Assembly (NCBI GenBank): GCA_022841205.1
Contig: JALHCK010000002.1
Span: forward strand, 107,178-171,177
From: Methanomicrobiales archaeon
GTDB taxonomy: Archaea; Halobacteriota; Methanomicrobia; Methanomicrobiales; Methanospirillaceae
DNA: 64,000 nucleotides
Reading direction: 5' to 3'
The notes below the pieces were generated by a model. It did no database searches. It saw only the letters and a list, made by a program, of their open reading frames with translations, and was not told where the DNA came from. Within the stretch, counting starts at the first letter, position 1. Each line of letters opens with the position of its first letter. This document shows positions 46,667 through 54,937 of this stretch, in pieces. The position numbers and the translations under genes were made by a program.

Positions 46667-47347
46667 TCAGAGGAGATCGGAGAGACGTTGTCCACCGGCC
46701 GGATTGCACCGTTCTGCATGCCTGCAGGAGGCACAGGGCGGATGCAGCGGTTTTCGTGGAAGTTCACCGTTCGTAATCCGCCTGGCTTCATGCAGAGCGC
46801 GTAGAAATTTTCTCTTATCGAGCGGCTCAATGGTGCAGACCCGCCCGATCCCAGAATGAATGTATTCGACAATGCCTTCAGAGACGGCAGTTCCAAGCAT
46901 CTCCTCGAGGCAGATTGCGTACCCGGCAACCCTGAGCCGGTCAGCGGTGTATATCCCGCGTGACGGAGCAGTGGTAGAACGGGTTACAGCAAAAAAAGGG
47001 CGGTCAAAAAACACCTTATCCACGATCCCGAAGATATTGTAGCGGTCCGATCTCACTGACACATCTGCATCGCGGTATTTCCTCCAGTCAGGGTTTGATT
47101 TGCAGAGCCGGACCGATTCGGTGAGGATGGGCAGCACAGAGTCGTCAACATCTTTCCGGATGAAGCAGACCTCGTCCCAGATCTCTGTTGCATCGAGCGT
47201 ATCCCCGAGGCGGTATGAAATTTGTTTTGCAGCGGTATAGCGCCATGACTCCATGGTTTCTCTCCCCTTATCAAGGTAGAAGCGGTAAGGGCACATCGAG
47301 GTAGTCACGACCGCTGATATGCTGAGATCAGGTGCACTACGGCTCAC
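46667..47347 (-). CDS. Cas4-like (Dna2/Cas4 family) protein with altered active site
   Basis: 226 residues. It shows the Cas4 framework: an N-terminal Cys (SMCPYRFYL), GIVDKV with the metal Asp, a YTADRLRVAGYAICLEE helix and the C-terminal Cys triplet CASCRHAERC for an Fe-S cluster. The usual V-E-x-K step is AVTRS and the Gln of QxxxY is Arg, so nuclease activity is doubtful. No CRISPR array or other cas gene is in the window. Confidence 0.75.
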   Translation of the reverse strand: MSRSAPDLSISAVVTTSMCPYRFYLDKGRETMESWRYTAAKQISYRLGDTLDATEIWDEVCFIRKDVDDSVLPILTESVRLCKSNPDWRKYRDADVSVRSDRYNIFGIVDKVFFDRPFFAVTRSTTAPSRGIYTADRLRVAGYAICLEEMLGTAVSEGIVEYIHSGIGRVCTIEPLDKRKFLRALHEARRITNGELPRKPLHPPCASCRHAERCNPAGGQRLSDLL

Positions 47348-47630
47348 ATCAAGGGATATTTCACGAATCTATGTATATCTGCTGTTTTCGCATCGCGGAA
47401 GGTTTGAGTGACGAATACAGAAAGAGGATTTGAGTAAACCCGTAGAGAATAGCGAATGATCCTGTAAATCCAGATACCGTCCCTAGGAATGGTGCTTGGA
47501 AAAGGGTGCTACCCTCAATCCACTGTAATGGTTGCCCGGGCAATTCAGGTGTTGTTCAATTATTTTTACCAAGTTTCAGGCAGTATTTCAAAAAAACCTT
47601 ATTCTAGGCACTCCTAATATACTCCTGCCT

Positions 47631-47921
47631 ATGTCACATGATATTTCCGTCAATATCCCGCAGAATCTCGACCCTGTCTACAGCAACATGATCCAGATAG
47701 CCTACAAGAATGATGAATTCACTTTCGTCTTCCTCCACCAGATACCCGGCGTGAACCAGGCGCGTGCCAAGGCTATCGTGAGCATCACACCGCAGCATGC
47801 AAAAAATCTTCTTGCCGTCTTTACCAAAACTTTTGCCGATTATGAAGCAAAATTCGGGCAGATAGAAGCGCCAGACGGCAAGCATCAGGAGAACGTCACC
47901 ACTATCAGGGGATACTCCTGA
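47631..47921 (+). CDS. DUF3467 family protein
   Basis: 96 residues from ATG 47631 (MSHDISVNIPQN). PVYSNMIQIAYKNDEFTFVFLH and SITPQHAKNLLAVF are typical of DUF3467, a small family of unknown function. The preceding 280 bp hold no gene. Confidence 0.85.
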   Translation: MSHDISVNIPQNLDPVYSNMIQIAYKNDEFTFVFLHQIPGVNQARAKAIVSITPQHAKNLLAVFTKTFADYEAKFGQIEAPDGKHQENVTTIRGYS

Positions 47922-47984
47922 AACGGCACAATGGAATTCTGGTGAATCTTAATATTCTTTCGCGCCGATTATATGAGATACCGG

Positions 47985-48056
47985 GCCGCTGTGGCTTAGT
48001 GGTATAGCGGCTGATTCGTAATCAGCAGACCGGGGGTTCGAATCCCTCCAGCGGCT
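47985..48056 (+). tRNA. tRNA-Thr (CGU anticodon), integration target
   Basis: Cloverleaf with acceptor GCCGCTG/CAGCGGC, T-loop GGTTCGAATCC and anticodon arm GCTGA-TTCGTAA-TCAGC, anticodon CGT (ACG codons). Its 3' end supplies one side of the direct repeat bounding an inserted element, and is left intact. Confidence 0.94.
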
Positions 48057-48057
48057 T
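48046..48057 (+). repeat. attL: 3' end of tRNA-Thr
   Basis: CTCCAGCGGCTT, repeated exactly at 54001-54012. The integrase gene begins 43 bp away. Confidence 0.85.
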
Positions 48058-48099
48058 ATAAACAAAGGTATTAAGTCCTCACACGAAAAATGCACGTAC

Positions 48100-49347
48100 A
48101 TGGCACTCGCAAAACGATTGTTTTACCCTAATATGACGTCGAAGTATGCCGACCGGAGCATCATCAAGGCGTTGCATGAGGGTTTCATTACTGATGATGA
48201 TGTGTCCATCATCCAGCGATATATCCGAGAACGCACCCATGAGAAAAACCTGTCCGAAGGAAGGCAGCTCAAGAACCTCTACACCCTGGTTCATTGGAGG
48301 AGGTTCATCCCTGCACCATATCTACAGGCTACCTATGACAACATCCTGACTGGCATTGAGGAGCTGAAACGAGGGAAGAACGCCAAGGGTGAACCGTTCA
48401 AGCAGAACACTCTCCATGACTACATCCGTATTTTGAAACCCTTCCTCCTCTGGATGATTGAGAATAACTTGAGCTCCATACCGGAGAAGAAAGTCAGCAA
48501 AATATCGGCGCCTCCCGTCGATTATCAGACCACATCCCCCGATGAAATCCTGACCAAAGACGATGTGCTGGCATTGATAGGAGCTGCCAAAGATCATCGG
48601 GACCAGGCGCTTCTGGCAGTCCTCTATGAGTCCGGCGCTCGCATCGGTGAACTTGCCCGGTTGAGGTGGAGAGATATTGGATACGATGATAAACCAGGTG
48701 CCAAGCTCTACATCTCCGATACAAAGACAAACAAACAACGGTACTCCCGGCTGACCTGGAGTGTAGACTATCTCCATATATGGCGCCAGAACTACCCCGG
48801 AGAGGCAAAGGGAGATAATCCAGTCTTCCTCACCTACAGTGACAAGCCACTTGAGTATGCAACTGTCCAAGCGATGCTCCGGCGTCTGTGTGACCGAGCA
48901 GAGAAGAAGTTGGGATGGAAGCGGAAACACGTCCACCCTCACCTCTTCAGGAAGTCCCGTATCACTCATATGATAAGTGAGAACTACCAGGAAAGCACCG
49001 TCAAAGAGTCGATGTGGGGCAACGTCGCTACCGGGATGTTCCGGACCTATGTCAAGCTGTCCGAGAACAACATTGATGCAGAATTTTTGGAGAAAGCCGG
49101 GTTAGCCGTCGGTAATGACATCAAGGAAGAGCCTATCCGACCTCGGACCTGTGGAGTGTGCCATAAGGTCAATGAGGCAGCTGCCAGGTATTGCTCCGGC
49201 TGTGGAACTCCGCTGACCAAAGAGGCTGCTGCCAGGATAACAGAACTTAAAAACGAGCTTGAGCAGGAGCAACTAAAACCGGAATATCGGGCAATTATGG
49301 ATGAATTTAAAATGAAGCTCATACAGTTGCAGAGGGAAAAGGGCTGA
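48100..49347 (+). CDS. int: Tyrosine recombinase/integrase with zinc ribbon
   Basis: 415 residues. Residues about 160-330 form the catalytic domain with Arg in ESGARIGEL, HPHLFR (H-x-x-R) and a Tyr in FRTYVKL; the usual GH before the Tyr reads GN. A SAM-like N-terminal domain precedes it (KNLYTLVHWRRFI). A C-terminal treble-Cys ribbon (CGVCHKVNEAAARYCSGCG) and a coiled coil end it. A TATA-like CTTATAAAC overlaps the attL edge. Not split, so integration does not break the gene. Confidence 0.92.
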   Translation: MALAKRLFYPNMTSKYADRSIIKALHEGFITDDDVSIIQRYIRERTHEKNLSEGRQLKNLYTLVHWRRFIPAPYLQATYDNILTGIEELKRGKNAKGEPFKQNTLHDYIRILKPFLLWMIENNLSSIPEKKVSKISAPPVDYQTTSPDEILTKDDVLALIGAAKDHRDQALLAVLYESGARIGELARLRWRDIGYDDKPGAKLYISDTKTNKQRYSRLTWSVDYLHIWRQNYPGEAKGDNPVFLTYSDKPLEYATVQAMLRRLCDRAEKKLGWKRKHVHPHLFRKSRITHMISENYQESTVKESMWGNVATGMFRTYVKLSENNIDAEFLEKAGLAVGNDIKEEPIRPRTCGVCHKVNEAAARYCSGCGTPLTKEAAARITELKNELEQEQLKPEYRAIMDEFKMKLIQLQREKG

Positions 49348-49417
49348 ATCAAAATTTTTATTCATCCTCTTTTTTATAATAGCCATATCCTCCGATGGAA
49401 TTTAACCACCATCGGTA

Positions 49418-49873
49418 TTAAGCATTCATTACTTTTTTCACATTGTCCCTTTTTTGTTGTGAACTCTCCAGCCAGGGGGCTGATGACATAATATATCCCA
49501 GCGCACCTGTTGACCCGGCGTCCTCTGCCTTCGATAGGTCAACACAAGCCATACGCAGGTCACTTAAAGCCGCAAGATACTCCTGCTTTGCACCTGCATA
49601 CTTCGCACTCACTTGTATCTTTGAGATAGTGTCATGGTGACGGTCTAGGGTTCCGATCATCGTCTTTGAACCCGACGACAGAGCCTTAATATCATAGTTT
49701 GTGGAGCCTTCTGGACCCATAGCGGCTCTCATGTTCTCGCCATATGCTTTTACATCATTCTCGGATGCCTGCCATGCACTCTTGAACTGTTCATCCGGGT
49801 TTGCGTTCGAAACACAACCAGCAGCAAGAGACATGAGGAAAGCGATTATGAGGAAAATTCCTAGTTTCTTCAT
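49418..49873 (-). CDS. Small lipoprotein of the element
   Basis: 151 residues; signal with lipobox SLAAGC (Cys 20), then a helical domain (KSAWQASENDVKAYGENM). No family recognised. A cell-surface role is likely; it is the only exported protein in the element. Confidence 0.75.
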   Translation of the reverse strand: MKKLGIFLIIAFLMSLAAGCVSNANPDEQFKSAWQASENDVKAYGENMRAAMGPEGSTNYDIKALSSGSKTMIGTLDRHHDTISKIQVSAKYAGAKQEYLAALSDLRMACVDLSKAEDAGSTGALGYIMSSAPWLESSQQKRDNVKKVMNA

Positions 49874-50482
49874 AGGTCAGACTTTGACTATAGGACGAAA
49901 AAGGTATGCATTCAATACGGTCGTAAGCCCCCCGTTGGTGAAGCAGGAGAAATAGCAGAGCCTCATAGAAGCCCTAGAGCGGGCGTTGTGGTCGATGATG
50001 GGCAAAGATACCTCCGGAGTGAAAGAAAGCCCCGTTTTGCTTGTAGGGTGAACATGCTCTTGCTCTCCCGTCCGGGTCTTCCAAAGGACTTCCATCACCT
50101 GCCTGATGAAGGGGTGTTTGACCATTATCGCCACCCAGAAAGTATTACGAAAACATGATAATGTAATACTATTCGCATACATCAGGGCACCTAACCAAAA
50201 TACCGGAGTAGAATTAGGCTCTGATTGGAAAAATACGCGAGAGGCTTTGAGATGATTGTTATTAATCCCCTCGGAGGCATCAATTTATATCTTAGCTCGT
50301 CGAAAGAACATATGTCGGACATTGATTTGAGGAGATGTTCGACAGAAGAGTTCTCTTCCATTAAATTTCATCTCCCGATTTATCGGGAGCCGGGGGAGGC
50401 GGAATCTCCCCGCTCCCTTCATTATGGAAAAAGACCCCCCCAGTCGTGAAAATCTCCACCTCAACCTCATGAGGCTGCTTCT
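49874..50482. other. 609-bp element region with weak coding evidence
   Basis: A frame of 82 codons (50125-49877, minus) follows GGTGG but has no recognisable family and an unusual Cys/Ser/Thr/His mix. A perfect inverted repeat lies at 50372-50389. The rest shows nothing. As the largest gene-poor part of the element, it could contain a replication or control site (inference). Confidence 0.35.
50372..50389. repeat. Perfect 18-bp dyad CTCCCGAT-TT-ATCGGGAG
   Basis: Eight-bp arms with a 2-bp centre. As RNA it would form a 7-bp stem with a UUUA loop; as DNA a symmetric protein site. It lies downstream of the minus-strand operon, so a terminator is one option, though no T-run follows. Confidence 0.5.
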
Positions 50483-50761
50483 TTATTTTTCTGAAGTGGG
50501 ACTCTGGGAGGTAGCTGCTGCATGGTTACGGGCAAATTCTTCGGTAAATTGCTTCCACCGGTCCCGATAGTAACTCCCGGTCGCATCATTAATATCGGTG
50601 ATATTGATGCGACAACCGGGATGACTTTCCTCAAGTCTGGCAATGTGTGCCTGCATATCAGCCTCATCCTCAAAGTCAATAGTCCGGATATTAAGAATAT
50701 TCCGACGGGCAGCGGTATGATGTTCAAGCAACCTCACCCGCCGGTTTAACATCTCATTCAT
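50483..50761 (-). CDS. 92-residue protein of the element
   Basis: Not recognised; helical N-terminus (LLEHHTAARRNILNIR) and acidic middle. Its ATG overlaps the previous stop by 4 bp and GGGAGAGGAC precedes it. Part of the minus-strand operon. Confidence 0.7.
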   Translation of the reverse strand: MNEMLNRRVRLLEHHTAARRNILNIRTIDFEDEADMQAHIARLEESHPGCRINITDINDATGSYYRDRWKQFTEEFARNHAAATSQSPTSEK

Positions 50762-51084
50762 TTGTCCTCTCCCTTTGTCAGCCGGGATTCAATGTTCTCA
50801 AGCCGTCTCTGGATGTTCTCAAGGTCACGGTCCCGGAGAGCTCCGTTATATGCGGAGAGCATCGATGTGAGTGCCCGGCTCCATGCCAGCCGCTCCCGGT
50901 CGTTCTTCCCCGGAGACCATCGCCTACACGATACCCGCCCTGACATGCTCCGGAGACAGTCCGACGCCATGACCATGAGTTCATCCCGTTCCAGAACCGT
51001 GCCTTTCTTCCGTGGTCTTCCCAGAGGCGATACACCGGGGAGTTCTTCAAGATTTGACGCTGAATTGTCCGTTTCGGTTTCCAT
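50758..51084 (-). CDS. 108-residue protein of the element
   Basis: Not recognised. It starts METETDNSASNLEELPG, has a basic patch GRPRKKGT and a C-terminal helix (RRLENIESRLTKGEDK) likely to form a coiled coil. ATG 51084 is preferred to 51096 because of GAGGG just upstream. Confidence 0.65.
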   Translation of the reverse strand: METETDNSASNLEELPGVSPLGRPRKKGTVLERDELMVMASDCLRSMSGRVSCRRWSPGKNDRERLAWSRALTSMLSAYNGALRDRDLENIQRRLENIESRLTKGEDK

Positions 51085-51145
51085 TGTATCCCTCATTTTG
51101 TTATAACGAAAATCATTATTCGTAATAAAAGGTGAGAGGTGTTAG

Positions 51146-51475
51146 TCACCTTGAGGATACCTCTTCGATTCTCTGGATATAGGTGAGGACGCACATCGTG
51201 CAGAGCGGTTGTCCTGACGGAACATGCTGTGAAGTGGCATCCCTCCCACACTCGCATCGCCCGTTTGTGATGGGTGTGCACTCCGACCGGAAGGTATCAC
51301 CGGCTGTTTTCGATACGCAGCGGGAGCAATAGTAATGGTTACCCGTATCGGTGATGGTGCATGGTCGCAAGGAATGGCACTGATGACAACGGCGCAGGAG
51401 CGGGACCGGAATCCTCCGAAACAAGGGGACGGACTCCGTTTCACGCACTGCTGGTGTTGATAGACTGCCCGCCAT
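51146..51475 (-). CDS. Zinc-ribbon-rich protein of the element
   Basis: 109 residues with at least four Cys pairs (CHQC, CSRC, CECG, CTMC), suggesting two zinc ribbons. Start ATG 51475 has GGAG upstream; the frame opens at a TTG at 51484. Overlaps the preceding gene by 35 bp. No specific family recognised. Confidence 0.65.
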   Translation of the reverse strand: MAGSLSTPAVRETESVPLFRRIPVPLLRRCHQCHSLRPCTITDTGNHYYCSRCVSKTAGDTFRSECTPITNGRCECGRDATSQHVPSGQPLCTMCVLTYIQRIEEVSSR

Positions 51476-51776
51476 AATTCCCAATCTCCGAGACTACGCG
51501 ACGATGTAACGCAGCATCGTTGAGGGCTGCGTCCATGTCCCTATATCTCATCATGTTTGTGTTTCCTTCGTAGGGGTTCAGGTAACAGATGACACCTTCA
51601 GCCTTACCACGACGGTCAAGTCGATTGGTCACCTCGCACTTCCCCGTATCAAGCACAGCTACCCGTGCCTTTCTTGCTGTCCCGTCCCGGTCGGTCCGTG
51701 CTGCCGGATTGCCGGGGTCAACCTTTGCTGCTTGCATGAGCGCAATAATAACTTCGTCTGATCTGGTTCGAGCCAT
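51441..51776 (-). CDS. 111-residue protein of the element
   Basis: Not recognised. Strong ribosome site AAGGAGG 10 bp before ATG. Basic N-terminal half (RTDRDGTARKARV) and a Tyr/Asn-rich middle (GVICYLNPYEGNTNMMRY). Confidence 0.65.
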   Translation of the reverse strand: MARTRSDEVIIALMQAAKVDPGNPAARTDRDGTARKARVAVLDTGKCEVTNRLDRRGKAEGVICYLNPYEGNTNMMRYRDMDAALNDAALHRRVVSEIGNYGGQSINTSSA

Positions 51777-51853
51777 AATTTAATTTCCTCCTTAATTCTT
51801 TGGTTTTTGTTCTCTTGGCGATACATCGGGCAGGAGAAGACCGGGAGGAGGTT

Positions 51854-52807
51854 TCATAGCCGGTCCTCCAGCCCTTCAGCGATGCGCAACGCCATCCGCG
51901 ATTGCTTCATCGCAGTAGTTACTTCCTGTTTGAGTTTAGCTACTTCACGCCTTGCTGCTCTGCCCTGACCTTCATCGAACATATTGACTAACTGTGAGAA
52001 AGTATCCTCTAAGCTCCCCGTTCTTCGGTCAGCAATTTCATACCTCAGCTGACAGCCGTGATTGTAAGCTTTCAATATTGCACCGCTGGTCTCCTGAAGG
52101 CTGACGCTAGAAGGAGAGATAGCAACAGTCATGCTGTCGATGTTTGCTTCAATGGAGGTCCGCACCCATCCCTCACCGTGCAACCCTTCCTTTTCCAATT
52201 CTTCCAACAGGTAGAGGATGAGGTCTAAAGAGAATGGACGTCCTTTGCTGACAAACCACACCCGTTGGCTCCCGTTTGCCCAGACGTCCCACATTATCTT
52301 CTGACCTGAAGGAAGTTTACGGGGATACCCTTCGCGGGACACTGGCGGGGTCGGGTCGATAGTGACAGGATTGATACTGGAACTTGGTTGGTATTGCGAT
52401 GACATGGGGGGATAGGTGTCTGATTCTGAGTCAGTTTTATGGAAGCAGAGATTCTCTATCCCGATCTGTCTTGAATTTGTGAGAACATCCCTCAACTTTC
52501 CGCCTTCAGCGGAGTATTGGTAACGCCCGTGACAGACCTTTTTAACGGGGATAAAATGCGAATGGTCTTTTGAGGAGATTGCTCGACGCAAGGCTTGAGC
52601 AACAGCGTTTTTATTTACATGCAATTCCTGTGCAATCTCCTTTGGACTCCAATAGAAGTCGGGTTTGGATTTTAACACGGTCGTAATAGACATACGAAGT
52701 GACGTCATTTCTGACCGGATTTTTCCTGTCATTTTCGTGTCATTTTGTATGTCATTGTGTAACCGAGAAGCCTGAACGGTTGAAGTTATAACCTCTCCAT
52801 CGGTCAT
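51854..52807 (-). CDS. 317-residue winged-helix protein of the element
   Basis: The N-terminal part has a winged helix (YWSPKEIAQELHVNKNAVAQALRRAI, about 50-80), the middle is Ser/Pro-rich, the C-terminal 60 residues form a charged coiled coil. This is the largest non-integrase gene in the element and could be its replication or partition regulator, which is inference. It begins 8 bp after the 40-residue gene. Confidence 0.7.
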   Translation of the reverse strand: MTDGEVITSTVQASRLHNDIQNDTKMTGKIRSEMTSLRMSITTVLKSKPDFYWSPKEIAQELHVNKNAVAQALRRAISSKDHSHFIPVKKVCHGRYQYSAEGGKLRDVLTNSRQIGIENLCFHKTDSESDTYPPMSSQYQPSSSINPVTIDPTPPVSREGYPRKLPSGQKIMWDVWANGSQRVWFVSKGRPFSLDLILYLLEELEKEGLHGEGWVRTSIEANIDSMTVAISPSSVSLQETSGAILKAYNHGCQLRYEIADRRTGSLEDTFSQLVNMFDEGQGRAARREVAKLKQEVTTAMKQSRMALRIAEGLEDRL

Positions 52808-52815
52808 TCAGCCCT

Positions 52816-52938
52816 TCACCTTGGCTCCTTGTAGACACAGGGTAGAGGTTTCCAATGGGATGCAGCGGTGAAGATCTGACATCCAGGGCAAACGGCGCAT
52901 GGATCTTTCTTACCTTCACGGTCGAAAGTCGCACCCAT
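52816..52938 (-). CDS. 40-residue zinc-ribbon-like small protein
   Basis: Frame from ATG 52938, one base after the stop of the upstream gene (TGA-G-ATG), to TGA at 52816, with the 317-residue gene starting 8 bp later. The product has CAVCPGC and a further Cys (LPCVYK) with a nearby His, a zinc-ribbon-like pattern. Its tight fit between two genes supports translation. Confidence 0.55.
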   Translation of the reverse strand: MGATFDREGKKDPCAVCPGCQIFTAASHWKPLPCVYKEPR

Positions 52939-52939
52939 C

Positions 52940-53155
52940 TCAACCCAGGGTCTCCTGGTCATCCCGCTCCTCCGCCTCCATGACCCATCTGCCAGATTCG
53001 AGAAACGCGTCGATGGTCATTTGATGGAAAAAACTGATCCCGGCAAGGCAGCGGTATTCCTCCGGCGTGATGCGACGTCGAGGCGAAGGTTTATCGCTCT
53101 CCGGGGAGATAGACATCTGGTCCTTGTGACCCTCGGAGGCGGATGCGAGTGCCAA
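52940..53155 (-). CDS. 71-residue protein of the element
   Basis: Not recognised. The TTG at 53155 lies 9 bp after a perfect AAGGAGG, making it the preferred start although ATG 53116 is also possible. SPRRRITPEEYRCLAGISFF near the middle. Confidence 0.6.
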   Translation of the reverse strand: MALASASEGHKDQMSISPESDKPSPRRRITPEEYRCLAGISFFHQMTIDAFLESGRWVMEAEERDDQETLG

Positions 53156-53156
53156 C

Positions 53157-53303
53157 CTATTCCGCCTCCTTGTGTTCAACTCGTCTTGCCAGCCCAGCTT
53201 CGATATAACGCTCTACCAGGGCAGAACGCGGAATTAAACCCCGTTCCTTGTCGATTGCATTAATCATCTCCTCTTTGAGACTGACAGATATTGTTTTTCG
53301 CAT
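53157..53303 (-). CDS. Ribbon-helix-helix (CopG/Arc-type) regulator
   Basis: 48 residues: MRKTISVSLKEEMINAID then a helix (ALVERYIEAGLARR), the RHH plan. Divergent from the winged-helix gene at 53367, with promoters between, so it may autoregulate both. Heads the minus-strand operon. Confidence 0.75.
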   Translation of the reverse strand: MRKTISVSLKEEMINAIDKERGLIPRSALVERYIEAGLARRVEHKEAE

Positions 53304-53366
53304 TATTCTTCGCCATTCCAACATATACAATGAATTTATTAAGATTAATGGACATTGAAACACTGT

Positions 53367-53903
53367 ATGAAAGTGGGTAACTCGCAGAGTGAATTTCCGA
53401 AAAGGGTGGAACAATTTTTATCATCTCGACGAAAACCCCAATATAGCAAGATAATCCTTGAATATCTGTTAAAAACAGACAATGAATGGGTAGAACTAGC
53501 CAAAATGGAAAAAGACCTCGTTATTGCGCAAGAAATTCAGTATCCCACTAAAATTGAACGAAAAATTCCACATGAAAACACTTTTTATCGGGTGTTGGTC
53601 AATTTAGAGAAGGCGCAAATTATCAGGCGCAAGGAAGAGGTCATCAAGAACCGCCGGTCCCGCCTTGGCAAAGAAAAAACCAACACCTACTATCGTCTGA
53701 CAAGGTTTGCCATCGTTGACCATCAAGAAGTCAGCAAAGAATACATGCGCCTTCTTTTGGAAAACCTGGAGCTTAGGAAGGAGCTTTTTTGTGCCAACTA
53801 CCATCTCCGGAAGTACGGTATCACCATTGACCCTGACGCCTGTGAACCTCGAAAAATAAATCCCGAAGTGAAAAAGGATTTAAAGCCCCTATTTCCCGAA
53901 TAA
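53367..53903 (+). CDS. Winged-helix-like protein at the element's right end
   Basis: 178 residues from ATG 53367 (frame opens at a TTG 12 bp earlier). A helix-turn-helix region (YSKIILEYLLKTDNEWVELAK and TFYRVLVNLEKAQIIRRKEEV) and a charged C-terminus. A TATA-like ATTTATTAAG (about 53332) fits a short leader. Composition is AT-rich relative to the chromosome. Confidence 0.7.
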   Translation: MKVGNSQSEFPKRVEQFLSSRRKPQYSKIILEYLLKTDNEWVELAKMEKDLVIAQEIQYPTKIERKIPHENTFYRVLVNLEKAQIIRRKEEVIKNRRSRLGKEKTNTYYRLTRFAIVDHQEVSKEYMRLLLENLELRKELFCANYHLRKYGITIDPDACEPRKINPEVKKDLKPLFPE

Positions 53904-54000
53904 AGGTCATATAGGGATTTAATACCCCTAACCAGAAGTTAGGTAAAGTCATTCTATATAGAATTAACTGGAGAGGATTTAAGACAAAATTTCCAACTCT

Positions 54001-54012
54001 CTCCAGCGGCTT
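54001..54012 (+). repeat. attR: 12-bp copy of tRNA-Thr 3' end
   Basis: CTCCAGCGGCTT identical to 48046-48057; the flanking bases (TCT before) also partly match (TCC before in the tRNA). Confidence 0.85.
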
Positions 54013-54035
54013 TGGCACCTGACAGGTATTCAGGT

Positions 54036-54937
54036 ATGTCCCTTCCTCTTGATGTCGCCATCCGTTCTCTCGCCTGTTCGATGGGGGCAGACTAATACGG
54101 GGTCGCGGATCTTGCGCCGGCCAGGAACTTTATTTTCAGGCAGGGGGGCGATCGTATCGCCTGGTACCCAATTGCGGTTGCGGTCGGAATCCGGCTATCA
54201 GACGACCTCGTTGACCTCCTCCCGGACGGGGACCCAGAGACTTCGATCATCTACCGGCACAACGGTTACGAGGTTCCAAACCAGTTACTCGACCAGATCG
54301 CGGTCCGCCTGGCCGGCGTTCTCCATGGAAGGGGGTACCATTCATTCCCGTTCCTGCATCCAGGCGCAGTGATGACGGAGAGATACGATCGGTCTTTTCA
54401 CACAAGCTTGCTGCACACCTCGCAGGCCTGGGGTGGATAGGAAAGAGCTGTCTTCTCGTGACCCCGGATCACGGCCCGCGTGTCCGGTGGGTGAGCGTGC
54501 TCACCGACGCTCCCCTCAAGCCAACCGGGACACCAATGGAACCACGTTGCGGTGACTGCACGGCATGCTTTGACATCTGCCCCCAACGGGCCTTTACGGG
54601 GCGGATGTTCGACCCGGACGAGCCACGGGAAACGCGGTTCGCTGCGGCCGCCTGCGACCTTAACTTCAGGGAACAGGAGCGTGAGACGGGTGTCGCGGTC
54701 TGCGGGCTATGCCTGTATGCCTGCCCTATGGGAAAAAGAACGAGGCAGCACGTCCCGATATCAACAGGCGATGAAGACGTCACTCAATTAAAAAAAATCC
54801 TTTGCCTTACCGGGTGTCAGAGGCCCCCTGCTGGCATGGGGGATCTTCGTGAGAGTAGGAACGCCCGAGGAGTATTCCATCGAATAGTGCATTCATTGGC
54901 TGCCATCATACCGGTTGCTTCCTGGTTATCAGGTTGA
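54036..54937 (+). pseudogene. Broken epoxyqueuosine-reductase-like (QueG) iron-sulfur protein gene
   Basis: Starts at ATG 54036 (MSLPLDVAIRSLACSMGAD), interrupted by TAA at 54093-54095, continues in the same frame (YGVADLAPARNFIF) to a one-base shift near 54352, then the second frame carries GLGWIGKSCLLVTP and two Cys clusters (CGDCTACFDICP, CGLCLYACP). These are landmarks of QueG-type or related cobalamin/4Fe-4S reductases. Two lesions make it non-functional unless sequencing errors are involved. It is the chromosomal gene that abutted tRNA-Thr before the element inserted. Confidence 0.85.

Larger units (their letters stand above)
48058..54000. mobile_element. Integrated element at tRNA-Thr (~6 kb)
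   Basis: Bounded by a 12-bp direct repeat of the tRNA 3' end. It carries a tyrosine integrase at the left end, a lipoprotein, a minus-strand operon of six to seven small genes and two divergent regulators at the right end. No capsid, packaging, conjugation or CRISPR genes are seen, so it looks like an integrated plasmid or satellite-type element. Composition at the right end is visibly AT-richer than the chromosome. Confidence 0.85.

Noticed and set aside
49877..50125. 82-codon minus-strand frame in the element
   Set aside because: A GGTGG lies upstream, but composition is unlike neighbouring proteins and there is no family match; noted only within the region entry.
54458..54937. The C-terminal QueG-like part read as an intact small ferredoxin gene
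   Set aside because: Homology continues upstream in another frame with a stop and a shift, so it is the tail of a broken gene.
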